A stretch of 64,000 nt of DNA from Solimonas sp036405815 (lineage in GTDB: Bacteria; Pseudomonadota; Gammaproteobacteria; Nevskiales; Nevskiaceae): positions 1-64,000 of the forward strand of contig DASWWX010000034.1 of NCBI GenBank assembly GCA_036405815.1. The letters run 5' to 3'. The notes under the pieces are model-generated. The model did no database searches. It was not told where the DNA came from and saw only the letters and a program-made list of their open reading frames with translations. Below, piece by piece: positions 9,363 through 20,255 of the stretch (the first letter of the stretch is position 1; every line of letters begins with the position of its first letter). The translations under genes were made by a program, and so were the position numbers.

Positions 9363-9393
9363 AAAAAAAGGCGCCCGGAGGCGCCCTTTCTTT
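9363..9393 (-). terminator. Rho-independent terminator of the acylase gene
   Basis: Two copies of the self-complementary GGCGCC with a 4-base loop are followed on the minus strand by a run of seven T. It lies 20 bases after the acylase stop codon. A T-rich stretch on the other side gives it weak activity on the plus strand too. Confidence 0.85.
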
Positions 9394-9413
9394 GCTCCGC
9401 TTGTCGGACGATT

Positions 9414-12400
9414 TCAGTTGCCGTCGCGGTCGGCGCGCACTTCGGTGGCCTGCTGGAACGTCGGCCGGTTGGTCCAGTGGATCGACGGCACCGGGATGAA
9501 GCTGAAGGAGGTGTGGTCCACCGTGTCGCAGGCCTCGACCTCGCCGCAGTCCTCGCTCTTAGCATAGCGCAGCTGCGTGCCATCCCAGCCGGCCTGATTG
9601 TCCAACCCGCCGAGATCGGCGAGCGCCAGGTCCAGTGCCTGCAGCACCGCATTACGGCAACCGGCACGCGTGCCGTCCGCGCACTTCAGCACGCGGTAGT
9701 CGGTGCGGCCCTGCGCCTGCGTCGCCATGTCGATGACGCGGATCATGTGCTGGAACCAGCCCTCCTGATACGCCGAGCCCTGCGCGCGCGGCGCATCGTA
9801 ACGGCCGGTCAGCGCCGAGGCGCCGGCATCCTGCACCGCCACCAGCTGCGGCATCAGCGTGTCGATCAGATGCGGATACCAGGCATCCATCAGCACCACC
9901 TGCGCACGCAGGTCGTAGACGCCGTCCTGATTGCGGTCGCGACGATAGCTGCCGAAGCCGGCGCCGCCGTCGATCCACTCCTGCGAACCGCGATCGATCC
10001 ACTGCTGCATCAGTTCGACCACCGTGCGCTGCTCCGCCGTCAGCTCGCCCGCCTGCATCAACGACAGCAGGCGCGGCAACAGCGCCTGACCGCGCAGATC
10101 GGTGAACGCGGCATCGCCCATCACCTCGATCATCGTGCCGATGTCGTGCTTGCGGCCGCTGGCCTTGAACGCCGCCAGGCGGTCCTTGAGCATCGCGTTG
10201 CGGTGCGTGGGGCCGTAGGTGCCGTTGGCATCCGCCGCCCACCAGCCCGGCGCCGAGGCGTTGTTCCAGTTGGCGAGGAAGCCGGCCGGCGGGTTGGTGT
10301 CCTGGATGTGCGCATCCAGCGGCAGATAGCCGGGCCACTCGAAATAGCCCTGCAGCGGATCGCCCTGCGCCACCGGCATCGCGCGGCTCGGGAAGCCCTT
10401 GGCGCCGGCGTTGCCGTCGCCACCGAAGCGCTCGAAGAAATCGGCCGGCAGGTTCTGGTCGGCCGCCCATTCGAAGTTGCCGTCGCCCCAGACCGGCAGT
10501 TCCGGATGCTGCTGCGGGTGGCGGATCGGATACAGGCCCGACTGGATGAACGCGAGATCGCGGTGGTCCGAGTAGATCCAGTTGAAGGTGCTGGTCATGC
10601 TGTTGAACAGCTCCTTGAACTTGCGCTCGTTCATGCGCAGGCCCTGCGTCGTCAGCAACGCGAACGGCGCGGTGGTGTCGACATCGCCGTAGAACGTGCT
10701 GCGCTGCTCGGAGAGGATCACCGGCTCGCCGTTGACCGTCGCGGTCGCCGTGACCGGGCCGTAGTGCGTGCGCAGGATGTAGCGCCGCACCGTCTCCGGC
10801 AGGGTCGGGCCGCCCAGCGCGATGCTGGCGGGCGTCGGTGTCGCGGTCCAGGTGTCGAGGCGCTTGTAGAGGCGCACGCACTGGCCCTTATAGCGATAGC
10901 CGTCGGCATCGAGGAAACCGTCGCCGTCGTTGTCGTCGCGCGAGGCCGGCGAGCCGTCGGTATTGCAGAGCCTGGAGACGCGCGTGTCGATCAGGTCGGA
11001 GCCGGCCGAGGTCGCGCTCCAGCCGAAGTCGAGCCCATGACCGATGACGACGTACGGCAGGTTCACCGTGCTGATGCCGCGCGCCGCCAGATCCAGCGAG
11101 GTGCCGCCGTGCGAGTACACCGCGAATTCCCACAGCAACTGCGGGTTGAAATAGCTGGTCTGCGGACCGGCGACGATGATTGGATGACCCGACTGCGTCT
11201 GGTCGGCGCTGACGCCGATCCAGTTCGACGTCGTCTCCGGCACGCCGAGCGCATTCATCGTTTGCTTGATCGCCCGCGTCGGATCGGCCGAGGCCAGCAG
11301 CGTCACGCCGCGACCAGCAGCATTCTTGAGCGGCGGGTGCGGGATTTCCGCGGCGGGTTCGGCGCGCGCGGTGAACAGGCTGCGCAGCGACTCCGGCACG
11401 TCGAACAGGCCGCCCGGAATCGGGCCGATGATCGGCAGGCCCAGGCCGCCGCTGGAACGATTGAGGAACTCGCGGCCGCGCAGGCTGCCGACGTCCCAGA
11501 TCGCCACACCGGCCGGCAGATTCTGCGGGCAGGTCTCGTCGACGCTAGGCGGCGACTGCGTCTTGAATACACGTTCGGTGGTGTACGGCGTATCCGGATC
11601 GTTGGCGTGTCGCAGGTCGCGCCACAGGTCGCAGGCGGCTTTCGGAATCGTCGTCGCGCCGGCGGTGAACGTCGGATCGAGTTTCTGCAGCAGGTTGAGA
11701 TTGGTCGCCTCGCTGCCGCCGCCGCGGCCGAACTGCGCCTGGATCAGCACCGCGTTGACGACGATGTCGTTGACCGTGAACGGCCGCGGCGGAAACACCG
11801 GCGGCACCTGCAAGGCCAGCGTCAGATATTCCGGCGGCAGTTCCGCGAGGCCCGCCGGCGTCTGCAGGTAGGCGATATAGGCGTTCATGCCGGCGACGAA
11901 CATCTCGACGTCGCTGAGGAAGATCTGACCCAGGTCGCCGATCTTGGCGATCGCGGCATCGACGATCGCGGTCAGCTCCTCTTCGCTGTAGCCGGCACCG
12001 GAGCCGAACTGCAGATCGAGGTCGAAGGTCGTGCCGGCGGGGCCGAGGAACTCGGAGACACGGCCACGGCCGGCACGGCGCAGCACATCGAACAGCCACA
12101 GGCGATCCTGCGCGGCGGCGAAACCGACGCCGTACTGCGCCGACGCGCGGTCGTCGCCTTCGATGTACGGCACGCCCCAGCCGTCGCGGCGGACCGTCAC
12201 CTTCTTGCCGTTGGGCGCGGTCATCTCGCGCGAGGCCACGGCCTCGGCCGGATCGAGCCGGATCTCGGCGCGCTTGAAGTAGTTGCAGGCCTGGTCCGAC
12301 GCGGCCTGGTGTTCGTCGATGCTACGCGGCGGCACGCAGGTGTCGCCCTTGAGGCCGACCTTGGCGTAGGCAAGGTTGCCGTACAGATCGAGCTGGTCGC

Positions 12401-12638
12401 GGAAGTTCGCCGGATACGTCAGCGGCGGCACGCCCGGCACCGGCGTGCCCAGACCGCCGGCGGCGTTGCCGTTGCTGCCGGGCGGCACGATGGTCATGAA
12501 GATGCTGGTGCCCGGCGGCCCCACCGGCGGACGATTCGGACCGCCGTCGCCCTCGACACCGCGGCTGTCGCCGCAAGCAGCCAGACCGCTGGCCAGACCC
12601 ACCGCCAGCGCGGCGACCGTTACGCGCAGAATGCCCAT
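9414..12638 (-). CDS. Penicillin-acylase-family (Ntn hydrolase) lipoprotein
   Basis: Members of this family are made as a precursor that cleaves itself into alpha and beta chains and hydrolyse amide bonds of acylated compounds, including beta-lactams, acyl-homoserine lactones and N-acyl amino acids. The 1074-residue precursor has a signal peptide with lipobox LAAC (Cys22), a low-complexity linker, an alpha-chain region with GWGVPYIEGDD and AAAQDRLW, and the beta-chain start at Ser471 in TSNWIG, the expected N-terminal nucleophile. It is longer than the roughly 750-850 residues usual for this family because of extra segments at the N-terminus and within the beta chain. It is divergent from the HEASHY gene at 12714 and ends at a strong terminator. 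The substrate is unknown. Confidence 0.88.
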   Translation of the reverse strand: MGILRVTVAALAVGLASGLAACGDSRGVEGDGGPNRPPVGPPGTSIFMTIVPPGSNGNAAGGLGTPVPGVPPLTYPANFRDQLDLYGNLAYAKVGLKGDTCVPPRSIDEHQAASDQACNYFKRAEIRLDPAEAVASREMTAPNGKKVTVRRDGWGVPYIEGDDRASAQYGVGFAAAQDRLWLFDVLRRAGRGRVSEFLGPAGTTFDLDLQFGSGAGYSEEELTAIVDAAIAKIGDLGQIFLSDVEMFVAGMNAYIAYLQTPAGLAELPPEYLTLALQVPPVFPPRPFTVNDIVVNAVLIQAQFGRGGGSEATNLNLLQKLDPTFTAGATTIPKAACDLWRDLRHANDPDTPYTTERVFKTQSPPSVDETCPQNLPAGVAIWDVGSLRGREFLNRSSGGLGLPIIGPIPGGLFDVPESLRSLFTARAEPAAEIPHPPLKNAAGRGVTLLASADPTRAIKQTMNALGVPETTSNWIGVSADQTQSGHPIIVAGPQTSYFNPQLLWEFAVYSHGGTSLDLAARGISTVNLPYVVIGHGLDFGWSATSAGSDLIDTRVSRLCNTDGSPASRDDNDGDGFLDADGYRYKGQCVRLYKRLDTWTATPTPASIALGGPTLPETVRRYILRTHYGPVTATATVNGEPVILSEQRSTFYGDVDTTAPFALLTTQGLRMNERKFKELFNSMTSTFNWIYSDHRDLAFIQSGLYPIRHPQQHPELPVWGDGNFEWAADQNLPADFFERFGGDGNAGAKGFPSRAMPVAQGDPLQGYFEWPGYLPLDAHIQDTNPPAGFLANWNNASAPGWWAADANGTYGPTHRNAMLKDRLAAFKASGRKHDIGTMIEVMGDAAFTDLRGQALLPRLLSLMQAGELTAEQRTVVELMQQWIDRGSQEWIDGGAGFGSYRRDRNQDGVYDLRAQVVLMDAWYPHLIDTLMPQLVAVQDAGASALTGRYDAPRAQGSAYQEGWFQHMIRVIDMATQAQGRTDYRVLKCADGTRAGCRNAVLQALDLALADLGGLDNQAGWDGTQLRYAKSEDCGEVEACDTVDHTSFSFIPVPSIHWTNRPTFQQATEVRADRDGN

Positions 12639-12713
12639 CGTCTCTCTCCCCTCTTGGCATCGGACGGTCGCGATACGTGCCGCGACCGGCTCAGGACTGT
12701 ATCGTGCCGCACC

Positions 12714-13244
12714 ATGATTCCGACTGGGAAATTCGACTCTGCGGAGGCCGGCGTCATCCCGGTTTCCGCCTTGCCGCTCACGGCGCTGTCCGCACTCCTG
12801 AGTCCTTACGGACTACAGCTCCAAACGGTTGCCGATGGCCAACCGATTCCCGGCAGCTACTGGGGCGAACGCGAAGCCGGCCTGATCGGCGACGTGCTGT
12901 ATCTGCGCGCCGACACGCCCGTGCACTCGGCGCTGCACGAGGCCAGCCACTACCTCTGCATGGACGCCGCGCGACGCGCGGCGCTGCACACCGACGCGCA
13001 CCCGACCGGCGACGACATCGAGGAGAACGCGACCTGCTATCTGCAGTGCCTGCTCGCCGATCGGCTTGCCGGCTACTCGCGTGCGCAGTGCTTCCGCGAC
13101 ATGGACGCCTGGGGCTATCACTTCCTGCTCGGCAGCACGCAGGCCTGGTTCGAGCACGATGCGGAGGATGCACGCGGCTACCTGCTGCGGCACGCGCTGA
13201 TCGACGAGCAAGACCGGCTGAGCGGCCGGCGCCGCGAAGACTGA
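12714..13244 (+). CDS. Conserved HEASHY-motif protein, putative metal-binding hydrolase
   Basis: This 176-residue soluble protein has no signal peptide. Its central motif LHEASHYLCMD contains HExxH, followed by a conserved-looking region TGDDIEENATCYLQ that could supply a third acidic ligand. I recall similar uncharacterised proteins in beta- and gammaproteobacteria but no experimental function. The ATG at 12714 was chosen because the reading frame, although open far upstream, there runs antisense to the acylase gene. The 75-base gap to the divergently read acylase must hold both promoters. The gene ends at a bidirectional terminator shared with gpmA. Confidence 0.75.
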   Translation: MIPTGKFDSAEAGVIPVSALPLTALSALLSPYGLQLQTVADGQPIPGSYWGEREAGLIGDVLYLRADTPVHSALHEASHYLCMDAARRAALHTDAHPTGDDIEENATCYLQCLLADRLAGYSRAQCFRDMDAWGYHFLLGSTQAWFEHDAEDARGYLLRHALIDEQDRLSGRRRED

Positions 13245-13253
13245 AAATGAAAA

Positions 13254-13277
13254 CGGCCACCCGCAGGTGGCCGCTTT
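13254..13277. terminator. Bidirectional terminator between the HEASHY gene and gpmA
   Basis: An 8-base perfect stem (CGGCCACC with GGTGGCCG, 4-base loop) is flanked by T-rich sequence on both strands: CTTTCC on plus, TTTTCATTTT on minus. It lies between convergent genes. Confidence 0.8.
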
Positions 13278-13307
13278 CCGAACCTCGGTATTGCCTAGGC
13301 GTGCGGC

Positions 13308-14056
13308 TTACTTCGCCTTGGCCTGGTTCGCCACGGCTTCGGCGGCCTTCTTTGCGGCTTCCGGGTCGCCGAGATAACGATGCGACTTCACGCTGAGGTC
13401 GTCGTTGAGTTCGAACAGCAGCGGAATCGCGGTCGGGATGTTGATGTCGACGATCTCGTTGTCCGGCACCTGGTTGAGATACTTGTACAACGCGCGCAGC
13501 GAATTGCCGTGCGCGGTGACCAGCACGGTCTGGCCGGCCTTGAGCTGCGGCGCGATGTGGTCGTGCCAGTACGGCAGCACGCGCTCCAGCGTGGTGGCCA
13601 GCGACTCGGTGCCGGGCAGTGCCTGGCGATCGAGCGCGGCATAACGGCGATCCTGCGCCGGATGGCCCGGATCGTTGATGTCCATCGCCGGCGGCGGAAT
13701 GTCATAGGAACGGCGCCAGACCTTGACCTGCGCCTCGCCGTGCTTGGCCGTGGTCTCGGCCTTGTCCAGACCCTGCAGCGCGCCGTAGTGGCGCTCGTTG
13801 AGGCGCCAGCTCTTGTGCACCGGCAGCCACATCTGGTCCATGACGTCGATGGCGGTGTACAGCGTGCGGATCGCGCGCTTGAGCACCGAGGTATGGGCCA
13901 CGTCGAACTGCAGGCCCTCGTCGCGCATCTGCTGGCCGGCGCGGATCGCTTCCTGGCGACCGGCTTCGGTGATGTCCACGTCCACCCAGCCGGTGAAGCG
14001 GTTGTCGAGGTTCCACTGGCTCTGGCCGTGGCGCAGCAGCACGAGTTTGCGAGTCA

Positions 14057-14057
<1 letters not shown>
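13308..14057 (-). CDS. gpmA: 2,3-bisphosphoglycerate-dependent phosphoglycerate mutase
   Basis: GpmA interconverts 3- and 2-phosphoglycerate in glycolysis and gluconeogenesis. The 249-residue protein has the histidine-phosphatase signature LRHGQSQWN near the N-terminus (phosphorylated His11), RFTGWVD, the ERHYGALQG substrate loop and the second catalytic His in VTAHGNSLRA; this is the normal length for the dimeric type. Its ATG overlaps the stop of the acetoacetyl-CoA synthetase gene (TGATG), so it is the last gene of the five-gene operon that starts at 18514. The C-terminal tail is Ala/Lys-rich, as in many homologues. A strong terminator follows. Confidence 0.96.
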
Positions 14058-16005
<1,948 letters not shown>

Positions 16006-16009
<4 letters not shown>

Positions 16010-16929
16010 GAGCAGGCCCGCGCGGCGGCAACCCGACCGAGGCGGCTGGCCGGCTCGCGGCCCAGTTCGGCGGCGATCCAGCGCGCCACCGCGGTCAAGG
16101 CATCGAGGTCGACGCCCGTCTGCAGACCGAGCCCGTTGAGCATGTACACCAGATCCTCCGTCGCCAGATTGCCGCTGGCGCCTTTCGCATAAGGGCAGCC
16201 GCCAAGACCACCGACGCTGGCGTCGACCACCCGCACGCCTTCTTCCAAACAGGCATAGACGTTGGCCAGCGCCTGGCCGTAGGTATCGTGGAAATGCACG
16301 GCGAGCTTTTCCATGCCGACCGCGTCGGCGCAGGCGCGCAGCATCGTGCGCGCCGCCTGCGGCGTGCCGACCCCGATCGTGTCGCCCAGCGACACCTCGT
16401 AGCAGCCGAAATCCGCGACCGCGCGCGTCACCCGCACCACGTCGGCCACCGGCACCACACCCTGATAAGGGCAGCCGAGCACGGTCGAGACGTAGGCGCG
16501 CACGCGGATGTTTGCGGCCAGCGCCTGCTCGACCACCGGCCGCAGCCGGGCCAGCGATTCGTCGATGTCGGCGTTGATGTTCTTGCGCGTGAACGCATCG
16601 GACGCCGCGGTGAAGATCGCAATCTCGTCCACGCCGGCGGCGCGCGCGCGCTCTAGGCCCTGCAGGTTGGGCACCAGCACCGGATAGCGCACGCTTTCGA
16701 CGCGGCGCAGTCCGGCCAGCACCTCGGCGGCGTCCGCCATCTGCGGCACCCACTTCGGCGAGACGAAGCTGGTCGCTTCCACCGTGCGCAGCCCGCAGGC
16801 GGCGAGCTTCTCGATCAGCGCGATCTTGGTCGCGGCCGGCACCAGCGTCTTTTCGTTCTGCAGCCCGTCGCGCGGGCCGACCTCGACCACGCGCACGGCG
16901 TCGGCATCCGTACCCGCGTTCGCGCTCAT
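16006..16929 (-). CDS. Hydroxymethylglutaryl-CoA lyase
   Basis: HMG-CoA lyase splits HMG-CoA into acetyl-CoA and acetoacetate, the last step of leucine breakdown. The 307-residue protein shows VEVGPRDGLQNE at the N-terminus, SLGDTIGVG, the metal-binding HFHDTYGQ and the C-terminal signature GGLGGCPYAKGASGN with the catalytic Cys. Its ATG at 16929 overlaps the carbonic anhydrase stop (ATGA) and its stop overlaps the synthetase start. The other leucine/isovalerate genes usually beside it (liuABCD) are absent from the window. Family members called MvaB or LiuE are alike in sequence, so I leave the symbol blank. Confidence 0.95.
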
Positions 16930-17462
16930 GCGTTCGCGTCCTGCAGGTAGCGGTCCTTGACGCGCACGTAGTGCTGCGCCGAGTACAGCAGGTGTTCGCG
17001 CTCCTGCGCGGTCAACTCGCGCGCAGGCGAGGCCGGCGCACCGCGATACAGCCAGCCGCCCTTGAGCACCTTGCCCGGCGGCACCATCGCGCCGGCGGCG
17101 ATGAAGCACCCGGCTTCGAGCACCGCCTTGTCCATGACGATGGCCCCCATGCCGATCAGGCAGCGGTCGCCGATCGTGCAGGCATGCAGGATCACGCTGT
17201 GGCCGATCGTCACGTCCTCGCCGATCGTCAGCGCCACGCCGCCGGGCGTGTACGGCCCGTCGTGCGTCACGTGCAGCACGCTGTTGTCCTGCACATTGGT
17301 GCGCGCGCCGATGCGGATGCGGTTGACGTCGCCGCGGATCGACACCATCGGCCACACGGAGACGTCGTCGCCCAGCGTCACATCGCCGATGACCGCGGAC
17401 TGCGGATCGACGTAGACGCGCGCGCCCAATCGCGGCGCGATGCCTTGATACGTCCGGATCAT
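16926..17462 (-). CDS. Gamma-carbonic-anhydrase-family protein
   Basis: This protein of 178 residues is a left-handed beta-helix with hexapeptide repeats (e.g. IGDVTLGDDVSVWP, IGARTNVQDN). It has His residues at the places expected for zinc binding in gamma-carbonic anhydrases (VLHVTHDG, and IGHSVILHA). Proteins of this YrdA/PaaY type form trimers; some hydrate CO2 and some are thought to be thioesterases. Its start and stop overlap the neighbouring genes by four bases (ATGA) on each side, placing it second in the esterase-to-gpmA operon. A role with CoA-ester chemistry is suggested by the neighbours but not shown. Confidence 0.9.
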   Translation of the reverse strand: MIRTYQGIAPRLGARVYVDPQSAVIGDVTLGDDVSVWPMVSIRGDVNRIRIGARTNVQDNSVLHVTHDGPYTPGGVALTIGEDVTIGHSVILHACTIGDRCLIGMGAIVMDKAVLEAGCFIAAGAMVPPGKVLKGGWLYRGAPASPARELTAQEREHLLYSAQHYVRVKDRYLQDANA

Positions 17463-18514
17463 TCGCTCGGCGGCGGCGGCAGCTCGAACAGCGGCGGCGT
17501 TTCCGACGCCGGCTTCGGCGGCACCAGCTGGAAACCCTGCGAAACCCCGTCGACCGGCTCGGGCGCCGGCAGCGCTTCCGGCAGGGCCTGCGTGTGCACG
17601 CCTTCGTTCGGGTCCAGCGGCACACCGCGGATCTCGGATGCCGGCAGCACCGGCCCGCCATCGGCACGCTTGTTGATGTAGGCCTCGATCTGGTCCAGCA
17701 CGTCGGCGCGCCCGCGCAGGAACGAACCCAGCGCGCCGATGATCATCGTGTGCGACAGGTTCGGATAGATCAGCGTCTCCACCGGGCCGCCGGCCTTGGC
17801 CACCGCGCGCGCCAGGCTGCGCGTGTTCTTGACCTCGACCACGGTGTCGTTTTCGCCGTGAATCAGCAACAGCGGCGCGTTCTTGCCATCGACGAAGAAC
17901 ACCGGCTGCGAGTAGGCGAAGCGGTCCACCGGACCGAACATGTCACGCAGGTCCGGCGCGGTGATCGGCATGAAGTCGTAGGGGCCGGCCAGGCCGATCA
18001 TGCCGCGCAGCCAGGTGCGCGAGCCGCCTACCGCCTTCAGGTATTCCTCGTTGAGCGCCAGCATCGCGGCGATGTGCGCGCCGGATGAATGGCCCATCAC
18101 GAACAAGCGATCACGGCTGCCGCCGAACTGATCGATGTTGCGGCGCGTCCACGCCACTGCGCGTGCACCGTCCTCGACGAAGGCCGGAAACTTCACCTGC
18201 GGGTAGTGACGGTAGTTGGCCAGCACGGCGACGAAGCCGCGCGACGCCAGCGCCTGGCCGACGAACTTGTAGTCGGCCTTGTCGCCTTCGGACCAGCGCC
18301 CGCCGTAGAAGAATACGACGGTCGGCGCATTGCGTGCGTCGTTGGGCGAATAGATGTCGAGCTTGAGGTTCGTGCTCGCGTCGAACACCTGGTCGTAGAC
18401 GACCTTGTAGCCATCGTCGGGCGCCATGCGATTGAGCATGGTCTGACCGGAACATCCAGCCATCGCCAGCGCGACAACACCCGCCATCCAACACCGCAAC
18501 GTGCGCCACATCAT
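17459..18514 (-). CDS. Alpha/beta-hydrolase lipoprotein (carboxylesterase-like)
   Basis: The 351-residue product has a short signal peptide ending in the lipobox AMAGC (Cys21), so it is a lipid-anchored esterase-type hydrolase. The triad is readable: nucleophile Ser143 in GHSSGAH, Asp in HGENDTVV and His in LSHTM; the oxyanion loop is FYGGRW. The last 45 residues or so are Pro/Glu-rich and outside the fold. I chose the first of two adjacent ATGs (18514), seven bases after AAGG. It is the first gene of the operon running to gpmA, with an ATGA overlap to the carbonic anhydrase gene. The substrate is unknown; isoprenylcysteine-esterase-like or feruloyl-esterase-like activities are among the possibilities. 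Confidence 0.88.
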   Translation of the reverse strand: MMWRTLRCWMAGVVALAMAGCSGQTMLNRMAPDDGYKVVYDQVFDASTNLKLDIYSPNDARNAPTVVFFYGGRWSEGDKADYKFVGQALASRGFVAVLANYRHYPQVKFPAFVEDGARAVAWTRRNIDQFGGSRDRLFVMGHSSGAHIAAMLALNEEYLKAVGGSRTWLRGMIGLAGPYDFMPITAPDLRDMFGPVDRFAYSQPVFFVDGKNAPLLLIHGENDTVVEVKNTRSLARAVAKAGGPVETLIYPNLSHTMIIGALGSFLRGRADVLDQIEAYINKRADGGPVLPASEIRGVPLDPNEGVHTQALPEALPAPEPVDGVSQGFQLVPPKPASETPPLFELPPPPSE

Positions 18515-18635
18515 CGGTCGCCCTTCTCTGGTTCCGTCTGCAGAAGCGCGAATGGTAGCGCGCACTGGCGATTTGCCGCATTCTTGAGTTGGGGACATTG
18601 GTGATTCACTCAGCAGGACTCGGGGAATTTTCGAC

Positions 18636-19208
18636 ATGGTCAGCACCTTCATCTGGATCGCCGTCGCACTCGCGCTGGCGGTCTACGGCATCACGATCTA
18701 CAACGGTCTGGTCAACCTCAAGCACGGTGTCAGCAAGGCCTGGGCCAATATCGACGTGCTGCTCAAGCAGCGCCACGACGAACTGCCGAAGCTGGTCGAA
18801 ACCTGCAAGCAGTACATGGAATTTGAGAAAACCGCGCTCGAACAGGTCATGGCGGCCCGCTCCGGCGCCCACACCGCGCGCCAGGCCGGCGACGTCAAAG
18901 GCGTGGGTCAGGCAGAAGGACTCATGCGCGCCGGTCTGGGTTCCATCGTCGCCACGGTCGAGGCTTACCCGGAACTGAAGGCCAACCAGTCGATCCAGCA
19001 GCTGCTGGGCCGCATCACCGGCCTGGAGAACGCAATCTCCGACCGTCGCGAGTTCTACAACGAGGCGGTCAACGTCAACAACGTACGCATCGAGACCGTC
19101 CCGGACGTGATCGTCGCACGGCTGTTCGCGTTCAAGCCGGCCGTGCTGCTCGAATTCACCGAGGAAGAGAAGAAGGACGTCGACGTCCGCGCGCTGTTCC
19201 GCAGCTGA
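18636..19208 (+). CDS. lemA: LemA family membrane protein
   Basis: LemA proteins have one N-terminal membrane helix and a long helical bundle; their function is not settled. The 190-residue sequence has the helix at about residues 4-23 and the family hallmarks YNGLVNLKHGVSKAWANIDVLLKQRHDELP and NEAVNVNNVRIETVPD (both quoted in part from longer conserved stretches). The C-terminus ends after FTEEEKKDVDVRALF, near the usual family end. The GIDE-domain gene follows after 26 bases, a partnership also seen in other bacteria. A divergent gap of about 120 bases separates it from the esterase operon. Confidence 0.93.
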   Translation: MVSTFIWIAVALALAVYGITIYNGLVNLKHGVSKAWANIDVLLKQRHDELPKLVETCKQYMEFEKTALEQVMAARSGAHTARQAGDVKGVGQAEGLMRAGLGSIVATVEAYPELKANQSIQQLLGRITGLENAISDRREFYNEAVNVNNVRIETVPDVIVARLFAFKPAVLLEFTEEEKKDVDVRALFRS

Positions 19209-19234
19209 AAGCCTCGTAACCGATCCCGGCCTCC

Positions 19235-20182
19235 ATGGCCCGAGCCGACGCGCTGACCGCGCTCGCCCAGGATATCGCCGCCGCCGACCCCGGCTCGTTC
19301 TGGCTGTGGACACTGCTGTTCCTCGCCGGCTCGGTTGCCGCCTTCGCTGGCGCGTTCCTGAGCCTGCGCAAGGCGCGGCTGATCGAGGACACGCCGACCT
19401 CCCGCATCCGCTCCGCCGCCCAGGGTTACGTCGAACTCGAAGGCTTCGCTCAGCTGTTGCCGGGCCCCGAGGTGATCTCGCCGCTCAGCGGCGCACGCTG
19501 CGTGTGGTGGAAGTATTCGATCGAACGCCGCGAGACGGTCTACCGCAACGGCAAGCGCACGACCGAGTGGCGCACGATCGAATCGGGCACCTCCGAGCAT
19601 CTGTTCCTGCTGGCCGACGCCACCGGCGACTGCGTCGTCGATCCGGGCGGCGCCACTGTCTACCCGAGTCTCACGCGCACCTGGCAGGGCCGCACGCGGC
19701 GACCGCAACGCGCACCGGAGAAGCCGGGCTGGCTGCAGTTCGGCGACTACCGCTACCGCGAGCGCCTGCTGCGGGTCGGCGATCCCGTGCATGCGATGGG
19801 CTGGTTCCGCAGCGACGGCGTGGCGCACAGCTACGACGAGTCCAGCGAGCTGCGCGACCTGCTGCGTGAATGGAAAGCCGATCACGCCAGCCTGCTGCAG
19901 CGCTTCGACGCCGACGGCAACGGCGAGATCGACCTGCAGGAGTGGGAAGCCGCACGCCGTGCCGCGTTGGAACAGATTCGCCAACAGCATGTCGAGCGCA
20001 GCCTGACACCGGACGTGCATGTGCTGAGCCGCCCGCGCGATCGTCGGCCGTTCCTGCTGTCGAGCCTGCCGCAGGAAAAACTGGTGCGCCGCTATCGCTG
20101 GAGCGGCCTGTCCCTGCTGATGGCGTCGCTGGCCACCGGTACCGGCGGCGTTTTCGCCCTCGTTGCGCGCGGCTGGCTGTGA
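19235..20182 (+). CDS. GIDE-domain membrane protein with an EF-hand insert
   Basis: This 315-residue protein has a membrane helix near each end (about residues 21-42 and 290-312) and a central GIDE domain like that of the eukaryotic E3 ligase MUL1, but no RING. Recognisable pieces are the R-S-A-A-Q-G-Y-V-E-L-E-G start, SPLSGARCVWWKYSIER, and the GDPVHAMGWF segment. Between GIDE and the last helix lies DADGNGEIDLQEWE, a complete EF-hand calcium loop (about residues 227-239). It follows lemA by 26 bases, so both are probably one operon. The function of bacterial GIDE proteins is unknown to me. Confidence 0.85.
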   Translation: MARADALTALAQDIAAADPGSFWLWTLLFLAGSVAAFAGAFLSLRKARLIEDTPTSRIRSAAQGYVELEGFAQLLPGPEVISPLSGARCVWWKYSIERRETVYRNGKRTTEWRTIESGTSEHLFLLADATGDCVVDPGGATVYPSLTRTWQGRTRRPQRAPEKPGWLQFGDYRYRERLLRVGDPVHAMGWFRSDGVAHSYDESSELRDLLREWKADHASLLQRFDADGNGEIDLQEWEAARRAALEQIRQQHVERSLTPDVHVLSRPRDRRPFLLSSLPQEKLVRRYRWSGLSLLMASLATGTGGVFALVARGWL

Positions 20183-20246
20183 CAAAAGATTGATTAACAG
20201 CTAACGCAGCGTTTATCGACAAGGCTTTAAGCCGCTTTTCCAGAGC

Positions 20247-20255
20247 TTATCCACA
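20247..20255 (+). promoter_or_regulatory. Consensus DnaA box
   Basis: TTATCCACA at 20247-20255 is a perfect match to the DnaA-binding consensus, in the 209-base gap before prlC. The surrounding 70 bases are richer in A and T than the window (TTGATTAACAG, GTTTATCGACAAGG). Only one full box was seen, so this is a possible regulatory or titration site rather than an origin. Confidence 0.4.

Noticed and set aside
9075..13244. Plus-strand open frame of about 1390 codons antisense to the acylase gene
   Set aside because: It is a shadow of high-GC codon use in the acylase gene; the translation is Arg/His/Ala-rich without domains. Only its last 176 codons, beyond the acylase start, are kept as the HEASHY gene.
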